A program made the translations under genes and the position numbers. Positions 38,040 through 48,055 of a stretch of DNA of 64,000 bases are shown here, piece after piece. The stretch is from Cryptomeria japonica. Taxonomy: Eukaryota > Streptophyta > Pinopsida > Cupressales > Cupressaceae. Under the pieces are notes generated by a model. That model saw nothing but the letters and a program-made list of their open reading frames with translations. It was not told the origin of the DNA and did not search any database. The stretch is from contig NC_081406.1 in NCBI RefSeq assembly GCF_030272615.1, positions 398,199,939-398,263,938 of the forward strand. The letters run 5' to 3'. Positions within the stretch are counted from its first letter, which is position 1, and every line of letters starts with the position of its first letter.

Positions 38040-39340
38040 CATACCGGATCCAAGATCCATAAAATCTACATCGGTGAATCTTCAAACTGACTTTTCCAAT
38101 GTCTGAAACATGCTTTCAGACCACTACTGGGGGTAATGCAAGATCTGTCATCAATTTGCCTCCCCCTAAGGCTAATGCCTTAGTTACCAGATGAGTCTCC
38201 TACCGGTGCAAGAACATTTTGCTCTGCTGGTTGAGTAACCAGGGTATTTACTTCAGCCAATTAATCCTTATACTTTCTAATCCATTTCTTCTCATGCTCT
38301 TTTTGGATTTCATCACCCTTTTGTTTTCCATTCTCATCATTTCTTTCCGGTGGGTTCTTTCTTCTGCAAAATTTAGCAATATGTCCTACTTTGTTGCATG
38401 CATATTAAGTGACATTGTTCTTTTGAATTGCCTTGTTGTAACCTTGATCATTTCTTGACCTACATTGATTAGCCATATGTCTAAACTTTCCACATGTATG
38501 ACATTTCACATACATTCTACAATATGTTGTCCTATGACCATATGTTTTGCAATTGAAACACTAAACAGTACTTGAATTATTATTCTGATTGACTCTATTT
38601 CTGCATTGACTTACCATATGACCAAGCTTATTGCAAATGAAGCATCTACCATTAAATTTATGTGCATTGGGTTGTCTTACCGGTGACCTCTTATTCCGAT
38701 TGTCTGGTGGATTCTCCTGATTTGCAATACAAGAGATTTCTCGATGCTCAAATCTAAGACCTCTAGTGTCTCCATTGTCCCTTTGATTCTTCAATAATTC
38801 ATCAAGATTTACAGAATTGGCTTTGAACTTGTCTTTGTACTCATTTGTAGCATCCATATCACTTCTTAGGACTGTCACCATTCTTTCCAACTCTTTCTTA
38901 TTGTTTTGTGATTGCACCAATTCAGTTCTCAACACACCATTCTCATGTGCCAAACTAATGCATTCATCAGATCTATCTTTCAGATATTTGGCAATATTTT
39001 CTTCATTCTTCTTTTGGTCTTCAATATCCTTGGACATCCTCATGGTTAGGGACTGCATCTCATTCTTCATGACACCATTTCCTGACTCAGCTTCTGACAT
39101 AGTTCCTTTAAATCATTCTTCTCTTCATCATCCTGATTTTGTAATTGATCACAAAGTTCTTTCCTTTGGGCTTGTGCAAATGACAACCTCTCTTGCAGAG
39201 TAAGGATGAATTCTTTTGTAGATCTCAACTCATCTTTAGTAGAATTCAACTCATCTTGCAATTTCATGTTCTTCAATCTTTCAGAATCATAGTCTTCAAG
39301 TGAAACTTCAATTTCTTTCCTCAAACTCATCTCCATGGAT
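38040..39340 (-). pseudogene. NAG-2 ORF1, gag-like with four CCHC zinc knuckles
   Basis: It starts after the primer site; MEMSLRKEIEVSLEDYDSER (about 39340) is the likely start. The coiled coil spans 39340-38760 in two overlapping frames (39423-39067 and 39100-38561), so a frameshift lies near 39080. Four knuckles follow: C-F-I-C-N-K-L-G-H-M-V-S-Q-C (about 38650), C-F-N-C-K-T-Y-G-H-R-T-T-Y-C (about 38560), C-H-T-C-G-K-F-R-H-M-A-N-Q-C (about 38500) and a fourth, '-ACNKVGHIAKFC'-like, near 38400. This is the clearest view of the family's four-knuckle layout. Sir-2 inserted just downstream at 38019/38020. Confidence 0.7.
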
Positions 39341-39390
39341 TCTGGATTCAGGATCTTCCTCAAGCTGTTAGGCTTATTCCGAGGCAACAG

Positions 39391-39402
39391 GCTCTGATAC
39401 CA
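39391..39402 (-). promoter_or_regulatory. NAG-2 primer binding site
   Basis: TGGTATCAGAGC on the minus strand, two bases from the 5' LTR and identical to the Sir-4 primer site. Complementary to plant initiator Met tRNA. Confidence 0.88.
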
Positions 39403-39404
39403 AT

Positions 39405-40329
39405 TTTTGGAATCGAAGAACACTAAGAGAGGGGGGGGTGAATCAGTGTTCTACCAATGATTAATAATTTAATTCCTTTAGATACTTTTCCAATTAACAA
39501 CTGGTAAGCATATAAACAAGATATAATAAAGAACAAAGAAACCACAAAGATCAACACCATAACACCACAGATTTATATGTGGAAAACCTCAAAGAGGAAA
39601 AACCATGGTGGGATTTGTGACCCACAATATCTATCCACTGGCTAGTTGAATAAATATTACATAAAAAGGGGGCCTGCACATGCAAGAAGGCACACTACCT
39701 AGAGCGCACCGCTCATCATGAAGGAGCCTCACTGACTACAGATAAAATATTGAATTACAAACAAAATTCTAAACTCTGAGTGTGCATCTGATATGTTGGA
39801 TGAGTTCCAGTTTAAGCATTGTCTTGTAATGATTATCAATGTCTTCTTCCTTACCAGTAACCTTGTTCGCTTCCCAATCCTCTTGATAAACAACCAAGAC
39901 CGACAATAGATCATTAAATTTGCATTCTGTCAATCAGTATCTTGCTCACACATTTGCATAAATCTTATCATATCTATATCCCAAAATGACTTATCCGAGC
40001 TGACTTATATACCCTTACATACATAAACATGAATGCCTTATATTGGCTTACAATCATATTACAAAAGATAAATATATGTCGGCCTAGACAAAAATGTAAA
40101 CATTAATCTTTATGATCGTTGCCGCTAAAACCTTTTCTAGATCAAACTCCTATGTTGACCTCCAAATACCGGTTCCTAGTTTGTCAGTTTCCCTTGATTT
40201 GTGGCTTCCTTGAATGCCGAATATTAAACCTTGAATACCAGAGGATACCGAATAAGTATCCAACCCAAAATGATGTGTGTTTCCATCAATGACAACACCA
40301 TGATCCCGGGTGAGTGTTAATTGCCAACA
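39405..40329 (-). repeat. NAG-2 5' LTR
   Basis: The left end is TTTTGG, worn from TGTTGG; the right end is GCCAACA followed by TSD CATAA. It pairs with 15228-16125. Confidence 0.87.
40001..40014 (-). promoter_or_regulatory. Predicted TATA box in the NAG-2 5' LTR
   Basis: GGGTATATAAGTCA on the minus strand, conserved with the NAG-3 and NAG-4 LTRs. Confidence 0.6.
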
Positions 40330-40334
40330 CATAA

Positions 40335-40503
40335 AACTATAATGTATCAACTATCTAGATCGATGTCTAACATCAAACTATAACATCCGAAGTGTAAGTA
40401 ATACCATAAGTATCTATCATGAGTATCATAAAAGAGTCTAAACCAAGTCTATAAAGTATTGATGCATAAAAAGAAAGACAAGTCAGCGAGGGGCACTACA
40501 ATC
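40335..40503 (-). repeat. Possible Gypsy LTR end fragment
   Basis: The right end reads TGTAGTGCCCCTCGCTGAC on the minus strand, resembling the TGTAGTACCCCTACTAG start of the Chr-3 LTR. The rest would be split by NAG-2 and continue at 15045-15222. Weak, based on the terminal word only. Confidence 0.35.
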
Positions 40504-40507
40504 CATG

Positions 40508-41695
40508 CTTAAGAACATTGATAATTGGATGACCAAGGACAACACATAAGTAAAATTAATGAAACCCACTTAGATTCTCTCAAGACAATATAAATAGTGG
40601 GTTAAAAAAAAGATAATAAAATAAGGTGGATAATAGCCTAATTTATTTTGTATTGATGCATGTGAAATAGTTATCCTACATCTAGGATTTTATGTTTCCC
40701 CTTACCTTGGTACTATCTCCTTAACTTACTAGGAACTAGTACCAAAGTTTTGGGTCGTTTTAAATGTTAGAGATCTAAAGGACAAAAATAAATAAATAGG
40801 ATCAAGGGTGGAGAGGAAACAAGGACTTGTTCCTAAAATAAACCTAAATTAGTATTATATTTTTATAAAGTTCATGAACATGTGATCTTTCAGACTTTTA
40901 AAACCTACTCCCTTTTCTATTTATTTCTTTCATTCATTATTCTCATTGTTGCACTATTTATGGCCTAGAAAACCTCATCATGATTTCAAACAGTTTTTAA
41001 ACTCACAAACCTTGTGACATGATGATAGTTGTATCTTTTCCATCCTTTCTTTATTACACTATAAATTTTGCAAAATCAAAAAATTTATAAAATTAAGTTC
41101 AGCCTATTGTCACTTCGTAGTGTTTGCAAACTTGAGAACCTTTTGACATTGGAGACAATAAGGAAAATAAAGGTTAAAGGATTATAATTTGTATGGGGGT
41201 CTCAAACTTAAGAACATTGATGATTTCATTAGATGACCAAGAATAAACATAATTTAAATTAACAAAACACACTTACATTCTCTCAAATCAGGTATAAATG
41301 GTGGGTGAAAATAAAGCTAATAAAACAAGGTGGTTAAAAGCCTACAATTTTTTACATTGGTGCATGTGAAATGGTTCTTCAAAATATAGGTTATTAGGTT
41401 TCTCTTGAACTTGATACCATTTCCTTAACTTCCTAGGAACTAGTACCAAAGTTTGGGGTCCTTTTGAAGATTAGACATCTAAAGAAAAAAAATTAGATCA
41501 GGGGTGGAGAGACAACAAGGACTTGTACCTAAACTAAAACTAGAAGAATATTATATTTTTGTAAAGTTCATGAACATGTGACCTTTGTGAATTTTAGAAC
41601 CTACTTCATTTTCTCTTTATTTATTTTATTCTTTGTTCTCATTGTTGCATTGTTTATGACCTGGAAAAATTCATCACAATTTCAAATGTCTATAT
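40508..41695. repeat. Diverged tandem duplication, period about 700 bp
   Basis: 'cttaagaacattgat' begins near 40508 and again near 41207. 'aggaactagtaccaaagttt' is at 40731 and 41435. 'aagttcatgaacatgtga' is near 40868 and 41565. The second copy is shorter. No ORF or terminal repeats; origin unknown. Confidence 0.82.
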
Positions 41696-41811
41696 AATTC
41701 AGGTGGCTTCATTAGTTTTAGATATTTTCATTCAATAAAAACCTAATACTAATTGATTATAATTAAAAACTTGTATTCATGATTTGGTTTAAGGATGAAA
41801 TAATTGGGTTT

Positions 41812-42058
41812 TGTTGGCATTTTCATAAAGATTGCATTAATGATATGTTATGATGTCATTGATGTCAATTGAACCGGTAAATGGTATTTGTGATATTGCT
41901 GATATTGTTATTATTGATATTGTCTTGTAACTGGTAGGAAGGATCTTTGTGGAAGATGTTTTAAACCAGTATGTAAGTATGTGAGTTGAACCGGTAACTG
42001 ATGTACAAGGTTAAACCCTTTCTATGTTATGTAACCGCTAAACCCTACCAGTTGTTTT
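41812..42058 (+). repeat. Sir-3: Sirevirus-type LTR, left part
   Basis: Starts TGTTGGCATTTTCATAAAG and shares the 'tgtcattgatgtcaa' word with other Sirevirus LTRs here. It is interrupted at 42059 by Sir-4, whose TSD GTTTT is the last five bases. Confidence 0.75.
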
Positions 42059-43651
42059 TGTTGGCATTATGTGAACCGACATGAAGACATAATGATATTG
42101 TATGTTGTCATTGATATCAATATAAGACATGGTGTGAACCGGCACATGCGAGAGGTGAAGAGAGAAAGGAACCGACATATGTATGAACTGGTTTATATGC
42201 CAAAGTGAAGTGACATATTTGTTCAAGATGAACCGGCATGTAGTTATGGGAACCGGCACATGGAAGTAATGTATGACTACCGGTTGGTAGGTAGCTTCCA
42301 CTTCAGGGTTTCTGGATGGAGCACCTCAAGTGACTCAATCGGTGATCTTCGTGTGGTGAGTTAGCAGTATGATGGAGGACAGATCATGTTGCCACATAAG
42401 CTTTGTGCGCATGAAGGATCTTGCATGAAGAAGACTACTCCTATCTACCTCAGAAATGTGTGAAGTCTGTCAAACAGTGATAACGCATGATGGGTTATCA
42501 ACCGCCATGAAATCGGTGGATAATGGACGATGGAGAATGTCTTGAGATCGATTCAAGATTGTTGCATTTAATACAATATGATTCAACGGTCAGGATCAAA
42601 CCGTTTGAATTGCTTAACCTAACAGGTTTAGGGTTTAGGGTTTTTGCTACCGACCTGTATGTTTCCTATAAGGTCGATGTTGTGTTTTCTTCTGAGGTTG
42701 TTGGAAAAAGTTGTGAGTGTGTATCCAAGGGAAGTGATATGTAATTCTTGCCAAACCAAAGGAGAGAAGTGATACCTACAAAGTGAATGTGCAGAAGGTA
42801 AAGAGGAGCCTAAATGGATCTGCATTAGCATTGAGTGTTGTTAACAGATCATTGTAATTCCTGTTGATCTCTAACCACTTCAACAGTTGTAAAATGCCCT
42901 AACAGGGTAGCCTTAACTAGCTTGATTCAAAATCCCTTAAATCGGGTGGTCCTAACAGGCTTGATTCAAATCCCTTAACCGGGTAACTCGAGGCTAATGA
43001 GTTTTGAGAAGCTATAGAGCTTAGGAGATCCTTTCAGCTATTGAGTTCTTGAAATCCTCTAACAAGGTGATCCTACCGGGTTTAACCCTTAACCAGGTAT
43101 CCCTTAACCGGGTGATCCCTAACAGGATCAGTTCCTAGCAGAACCTATTGTAATGTCTTTAACCAGACAAGGCTCCTAACAGAGCAGACTTCTAAAGAGT
43201 TCAAAAAGCAGCTTGTGGGTATTCATCCCCACCGTGGTTTTTTCCAGTTGGGTTTCCATGTGAAAAATATGTGTGTCATGTGAAATGCTTTTATCTTGTG
43301 ATGCTTTGTTTTACCTGTTAAGCACATGAAGGTTCTATGTTTTATGCCTATCTATAAAACATATTGAACTCACTGTTGTGAAGATCTAATGATTAAGTTT
43401 ACCTGTTTATGCATGGGAATATGATGATACTATAGTATTCAGCTAAGAGGAAATCTTATTGAGTGATCGGGTCATGACTAATTGAGTTGTACTGGATGTT
43501 ACTGGTTGCACTCTATTTTACCGGTATCCCTGTTTGTCAGCCATTTGGAGTATTTGTTGTCAAAGCGGTTTTGGACTGTATTTGTGTTTGTACTGATTCA
43601 CCCCCCCTCTTAGTACTAGTTTGGTACTAGTGGTTCATCATTGAGTTATCA
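42059..43651 (+). repeat. Sir-4 5' LTR
   Basis: TGTTGGCATTATGTGAACCG...GAGTTATCA. It holds the CCC...GGG array at about 42893-43195, the 'ccccaccgtgg' block near 43229 and the C-tract motif 'gattcaccccccctcttagt' near 43596. Confidence 0.95.
42893..43195 (+). repeat. CCC...GGG short inverted-repeat array in the Sir-4 5' LTR
   Basis: At least eight units such as 'ccctaacaggg', 'cccttaaatcggg', 'cccttaaccggg', 'cctctaacaagg' and 'ccctaacagg', spaced about 20-40 bases. Repeated at 48903-49190 in the 3' LTR. Confidence 0.75.
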
Positions 43652-43653
43652 AT

Positions 43654-43665
43654 TGGTATCAGAGC
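43654..43665 (+). promoter_or_regulatory. Sir-4 primer binding site
   Basis: TGGTATCAGAGC, two bases after the 5' LTR. It is the complement of the plant initiator Met tRNA 3' end. Confidence 0.93.
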
Positions 43666-43720
43666 ACTCTAGGTCCTCTGTGTTGTAAGCTTAACCGCTT
43701 GAGGTAAAGATCCTAGTCAA

Positions 43721-46700
43721 ATGATGAAGAGGGAATGTCTAAAGTTTAATAGGGAAAATTTTGTTATATGGAAAGATAGGATGAAGATATTTATCAGAAG
43801 CATGGGTGCTCAACATTGGAGTTATGTTGAGACTATCTATGTTGTCCCTACCAGTACTCTCACCGATGACCAAAAGAGAGAGATACAAGAAAATGGGCAA
43901 GTCATGGAAGCCCTCATCAGTAGTTTATCGGACATTGAATTTATTGATGTTTAGAACAAGCCAAATCCCAAAGAGGTATGGGATGCTCTTAAAAATATCT
44001 ATGGTGGTGATGAGCATGTAAAACAGGCTAAGGAAGAAAGCCTGAGAGGGAAGTTTGAAGACATGTGGATGGTTGAAGGAGAGACCATTCAACAGTATGG
44101 AATAAGAATCAAAATGGTTGTTGGAGAAATCAAGAGTGCAGGTGGAAAAATAGAAGATTCCACTGTGGTGAGTAAAGTCTCGAGATCCTTGTTGCTGGTC
44201 TATGCAATAAGGGTCGCTGCAATTCAGGAGTTGAGATCAATAAACAAGTCTAAGGTGTCCTTGGACTCCATCATAGCCAAGTTGATAGCCCATGAGCTGA
44301 ATAGTTTTGATGGCAGTGTTCAAAAGACAGAATCAGCTTTTAAAGCCTCTGCTATACCATCCAGAAAAGGAAAAGAGGCTAGCACTAGTAGGGAACCTAG
44401 TTAGAGCAGAGAAATGAATGATGAAGAGTTTCCGATGGAATTTGAAGCTCTTCTTGCCAGGAAATTTTCAAAAGGAACTGGTAAATACAAAGGTAAGCTA
44501 CCTTTGAAATGTTTTTCCTATAACCGGATAGGACATATTGCTATGAACTGTCCTAATAGCGACAACAAGGATAAACTGGAAAGGTTCAAGAAATTCAAAG
44601 GAGGAAACCAGAGAAACTATTTTGTGGCAGTTGATGAAGGTGTCACAGATGAGGAATCAAAAGATGAAGATAATGAAGACATTGTGTTTGATGCTATAAA
44701 GGAAGATGTGGCAAACAAGAAGGCTCTTGTCTCCCGGTTTGAAAATTTAAATGAGTGGATCATTGATAGTGGTTGTTTTCACCATATGACTGGTGACCAA
44801 AGCAAGTTTCTATCCTTAGAGGAGTATGATGGTGGTGTGGTTTGCTTTGGCAATGATGCACCTTGCATGGTCAAAGGCAGAGGGTCCATCTCTTTGAATG
44901 GAAAGAGTAGTGCTGACAATGTGTACTAGGTTGATGGTCTCAGACACAACCTTCTAAGTGTTGCCCAACTAAATGACAGTGGCCTCACTCTGCAATTCAA
45001 GAATGGAGTTTGCAGAATCAAAGGAAAAGATGGTAAGTTGGTGGCCACCGACATGCAAACTAAAGGTAACCTATTTCATCTGAATGCAAATATAAGTACA
45101 TGTCTTATGGCTAAGCTTGATGATAGCTGGATATGGCATAGGAGACTCTGCCATGTGAACTTTGATAACATTGTGAAGGCTAGTAAGATCAAGGTAGTTC
45201 GAGGGTTGCCGGTGCTGAGAAAACTGGATAATACCTTATCCAGAGAGTGTCAATTGGGGAAAATGTCTTCCTCAACCTTTAAAGGTAAATCTTTCACTGC
45301 TGACAACTTGCTCGATCTTGTGCATACTAATTTATGTGGTCCTATGAAAACTAGAAGTGTGCAGGGTGATAGGTACTTCATGATTCTCACTGATGACTAC
45401 TCAAGAATGATGTGGGTCACATTCTTGAAAGACAAGTCTGAAGCTTTTGGGAAATTCAAATCTTTCAGAGCATTAGTGGAGAAGGAAAGCGGCAATAGGA
45501 TCAAATGTCTCAGAACTGATCAAGGAGGGGAATTCACTTCTAGTGAATTTAACAAGTATTGTGAAGAATTTGGCATCAAGAGATAGTTGTCTGCCCCCCA
45601 GACTCCACAGCAAAATGGCCTAGCAGAGAGGAATAAATGGACCGTGGTTGAAGCAGCTAGAACCATGTTGATCCAAGGAAAGGTAGCTCACACCTTTTGG
45701 AGAGAAGTAGTGAGCACTACAGTCTACACTATGAATTGGGTACTCATCAAAAAGGGTAAGGACAAAACTCCTTATGAGTATTTGACCGGTAAGACACCTG
45801 TGGTTAACTACTTTAAGGTATTTGGTAGCAAATGTTACATCAAGAGGAGTGAACATTAGGACAAATTTGAAGCTAAATGTGATGAAGGAATATTTCTAGG
45901 ATATTCCACCGAGAGTAAATCTTTCAAGTGCTATAACAATAGGACTCAGGGAATTATGGAAAGCATCAATGTAAGAGTTGATGAATCCTCTGAGAAGACT
46001 AAGGAAACTGACAGTGAGCAAGCTATAAATGAACCAGTTGCAACCTTCTGGGAACCGGTTGTTAGCCAACCAAGTACCAGTAACAGTGTCCCTGAACTGG
46101 TGCATGCTGATACTGATGAAGATGAGGATGAGGAAGAAAAGAAAGAAGAACCAATTAATACCATTCCTCGGTATGTCAAGTTGAATCATGATCCCAAGCA
46201 GATCATAGGTGATAAGGATGCAGGGATCCTTACTAGAAGAAAGATCAGAGAAAACTCATGTATGATCTCTGAATTTGAGCCTAAGTCATTCAAAGAGGCT
46301 CATAAAGATGAAGACTAGATCAAGGCAATGGAAGAGGAACTTGATCAGATAGAGAAAAATGGTACATGGTCCTTGGTACCCAGACCTGAGCATAAAAATG
46401 TCATTGGCACCAAATGGGTGTTCAGAAATAAGTTGAATTAGGATGGCACAGTGATTTGGAATAAAGCCAAATTGGTATGCAAAGGATATGATCAAGAAGA
46501 AGGAGAAGACTATGGGGAAACCTTTGCTCCTGTAGCCAGATTGGAAGGAGTTCATATGCTTCTTGCATATGCAACTTTTAAGAGGTTCAAGGTATACCAA
46601 ATGGATGTAAAATCTGCATTCCTAAATGGTGTACTTGAAGAGGAGGTGTATATTGAGCAACTGGATGGGTTTGCCCTATCTGAAGATAGTGACATGGTAT

Positions 46701-47812
46701 GTAGGATACATAAAGCATTATATGGTTTAAAGAAAGCACCAAGGGCATGGTATGAGCACCTACATTCACATCTTGTGAAGATTGGGTTTGAGAGAACAAG
46801 TGAAGATAGCAATATCTACTTGAAGTTTGAAGGAGATCAGATCTTGATCTATGAATTTTTTGTTGATGACATCATCTTTAGAGGAGATGATAAGATGAGT
46901 CATGAGTTTGCTGATGAGATGAAGAAAGAGTTTGAGATGTCACTCATAGGGGAGATTAAGTTCTTCATTGGACTGCAGATCCAACAGATGGAAGATGGAA
47001 TCTTCATCACTCAGTCCAAATATGTCAAAGACGTGTTTAAGACTTTTGGCTTGGAAGATAGCAAACCGGTTGGTACACCGATGGTGACCGGTTGCAAATT
47101 GACAAAAGAGGATGATTCCACACTGGTTGATGAGAAGGAATACCAATCAATGATTGGTAAGTTGCATTATGTAATGCATAGCAGACCGGATATTGCAAAT
47201 GCAGTTGGCATTATTGCAAGGTTCCAGAAGAGTCCAAGAGAATCTCACTTGATTGCAGTCAAGTGGATTCTTAGGTATATGAATGGAACAGTTGACTATG
47301 GATTGTGGTACCCATACAACAATAATTTCAATCTGAAAGTGTTCATAGATGCTGATTGGGTAGGTAATGTGGATGACCAAAAAAACACAACTGGTGGTGC
47401 ATTCTTTCTCAGTGGTAGACTGGTCTCATGGATGAGTAAAAAGCAGAGTTGTATCTCTCAGTCTACAGCGGAAGCGGAGTATGTTGCAGCTTTCATGAAC
47501 CACACTCAGACAATCTGGAGGAAGCATGTACTGGAAGGCTTCAAGATCCCTATATCTGAACCGGTAAGTATATTTTGTGATAACACAAGTGCTATCAATA
47601 TATCAAAGAATCCGGTTTTACATTCTAGAACCAAGCATTTTGAGCTTAAGTATCATTTCTTGAGGGAAAAGGTTTAGAATAAAGAGATTGTACTAGAGCA
47701 TGTGTCTAGTAAGGAGCAGTTATCAGACATATTCACCAAGCCTCTCCCAAAGACAACATTTGTGCATTTGAGAGGTGAATTAGGGGTATTGCCCCTTCAG
47801 GAGGTGAACTAA
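43721..47812 (+). pseudogene. Sir-4 gag-pol: single Copia polyprotein frame with eight TAG stops
   Basis: The frame starts at 43721 (MMKRECLKFNRENFVIWKDR, a Copia gag start) and ends at TAA 47810-47812: 1,363 codons with no frameshift. Domains by codon: gag 1-260; zinc knuckle 264-277 with second Cys changed to Tyr (CFSYNRIGHIAMNC); protease DSG at 349-351; pre-integrase WHRRLCHVNF near 472; integrase core with D near 532, D in RTDQGGEF near 600 and E in NGLAERN near 636; reverse transcriptase with FVDDIIF near 1047; RNase H with DADWVGN near 1210. Stops, all TAG, end at 43954, 44404, 44929, 45586, 45859, 46318, 46441 and 47677. Relatives have Gln or Trp at most of these places. Non-functional as it stands; intact order identifies Ty1/Copia. 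Confidence 0.93.
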
Positions 47813-47879
47813 AAGTAATTGTGCCACATCAGTCAGGTACTGGAAAGACAAATTATTGGTTGATTGATGTGTTGAAGGA

Positions 47880-48055
47880 TGCTACTCCTCAGGGGGAGCA
47901 GCATGATGAAATAGAGATGATTGTACCTCCACTTTGGTATTGTTGTCAAAGGGGGAGAAGGTGTGAAGCGAAAAGATATCTACAGCAAATGGGGAGAAGA
48001 TGTGAAGCAGAGAAGATATCTTTTGTATATTGCCATCAATGCCAAAGGGGGTGAT
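47880..48055 (+). promoter_or_regulatory. Sir-4 multiple polypurine tracts
   Basis: Purine runs at about 47891 (AGGGGGAGCAG), 47948 (AAAGGGGGAGAAGG), 47988 (AAATGGGGAGAAG) and 48042-48055 (CCAAAGGGGGTGAT), the last touching the 3' LTR. This series is a Sirevirus trait. Confidence 0.82.

Larger units (their letters stand above)
15228..40329 (-). mobile_element. NAG-2: outer NAG element containing nested insertions
   Basis: Left LTR 15228-16125 and right LTR 39405-40329 share the run 'gattaataatttaattcctt' just inside their left ends. The TSD is TATAA (15223-15227) against CATAA (40330-40334), one C/T difference. Two later insertions, NAG-3 (18322-25571) and Sir-2 (26977-38019), break its ORF2 and the spacer between ORF2 and ORF1. 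Removing them leaves about 6.8 kb, the normal NAG size. Orientation is right to left, with a primer site beside the right LTR and a polypurine tract beside the left one. No polymerase domain belongs to it. Confidence 0.87.

Noticed and set aside
38817-39203. A 128-codon plus-strand frame
   Set aside because: Antisense shadow of the NAG-2 ORF1 coiled coil.
40508-41695. LTR pair of a small element
   Set aside because: The two copies are directly adjacent with no interior, no TG...CA ends and no TSD.
43721-47812. TAG as a reassigned or read-through codon, since all eight stops in Sir-4 are TAG
   Set aside because: Chr-3 also has TGA at former CGA codons, natural ends include TAA and TAG, and other elements have frameshifts and lost catalytic residues; methylation decay explains it more simply.
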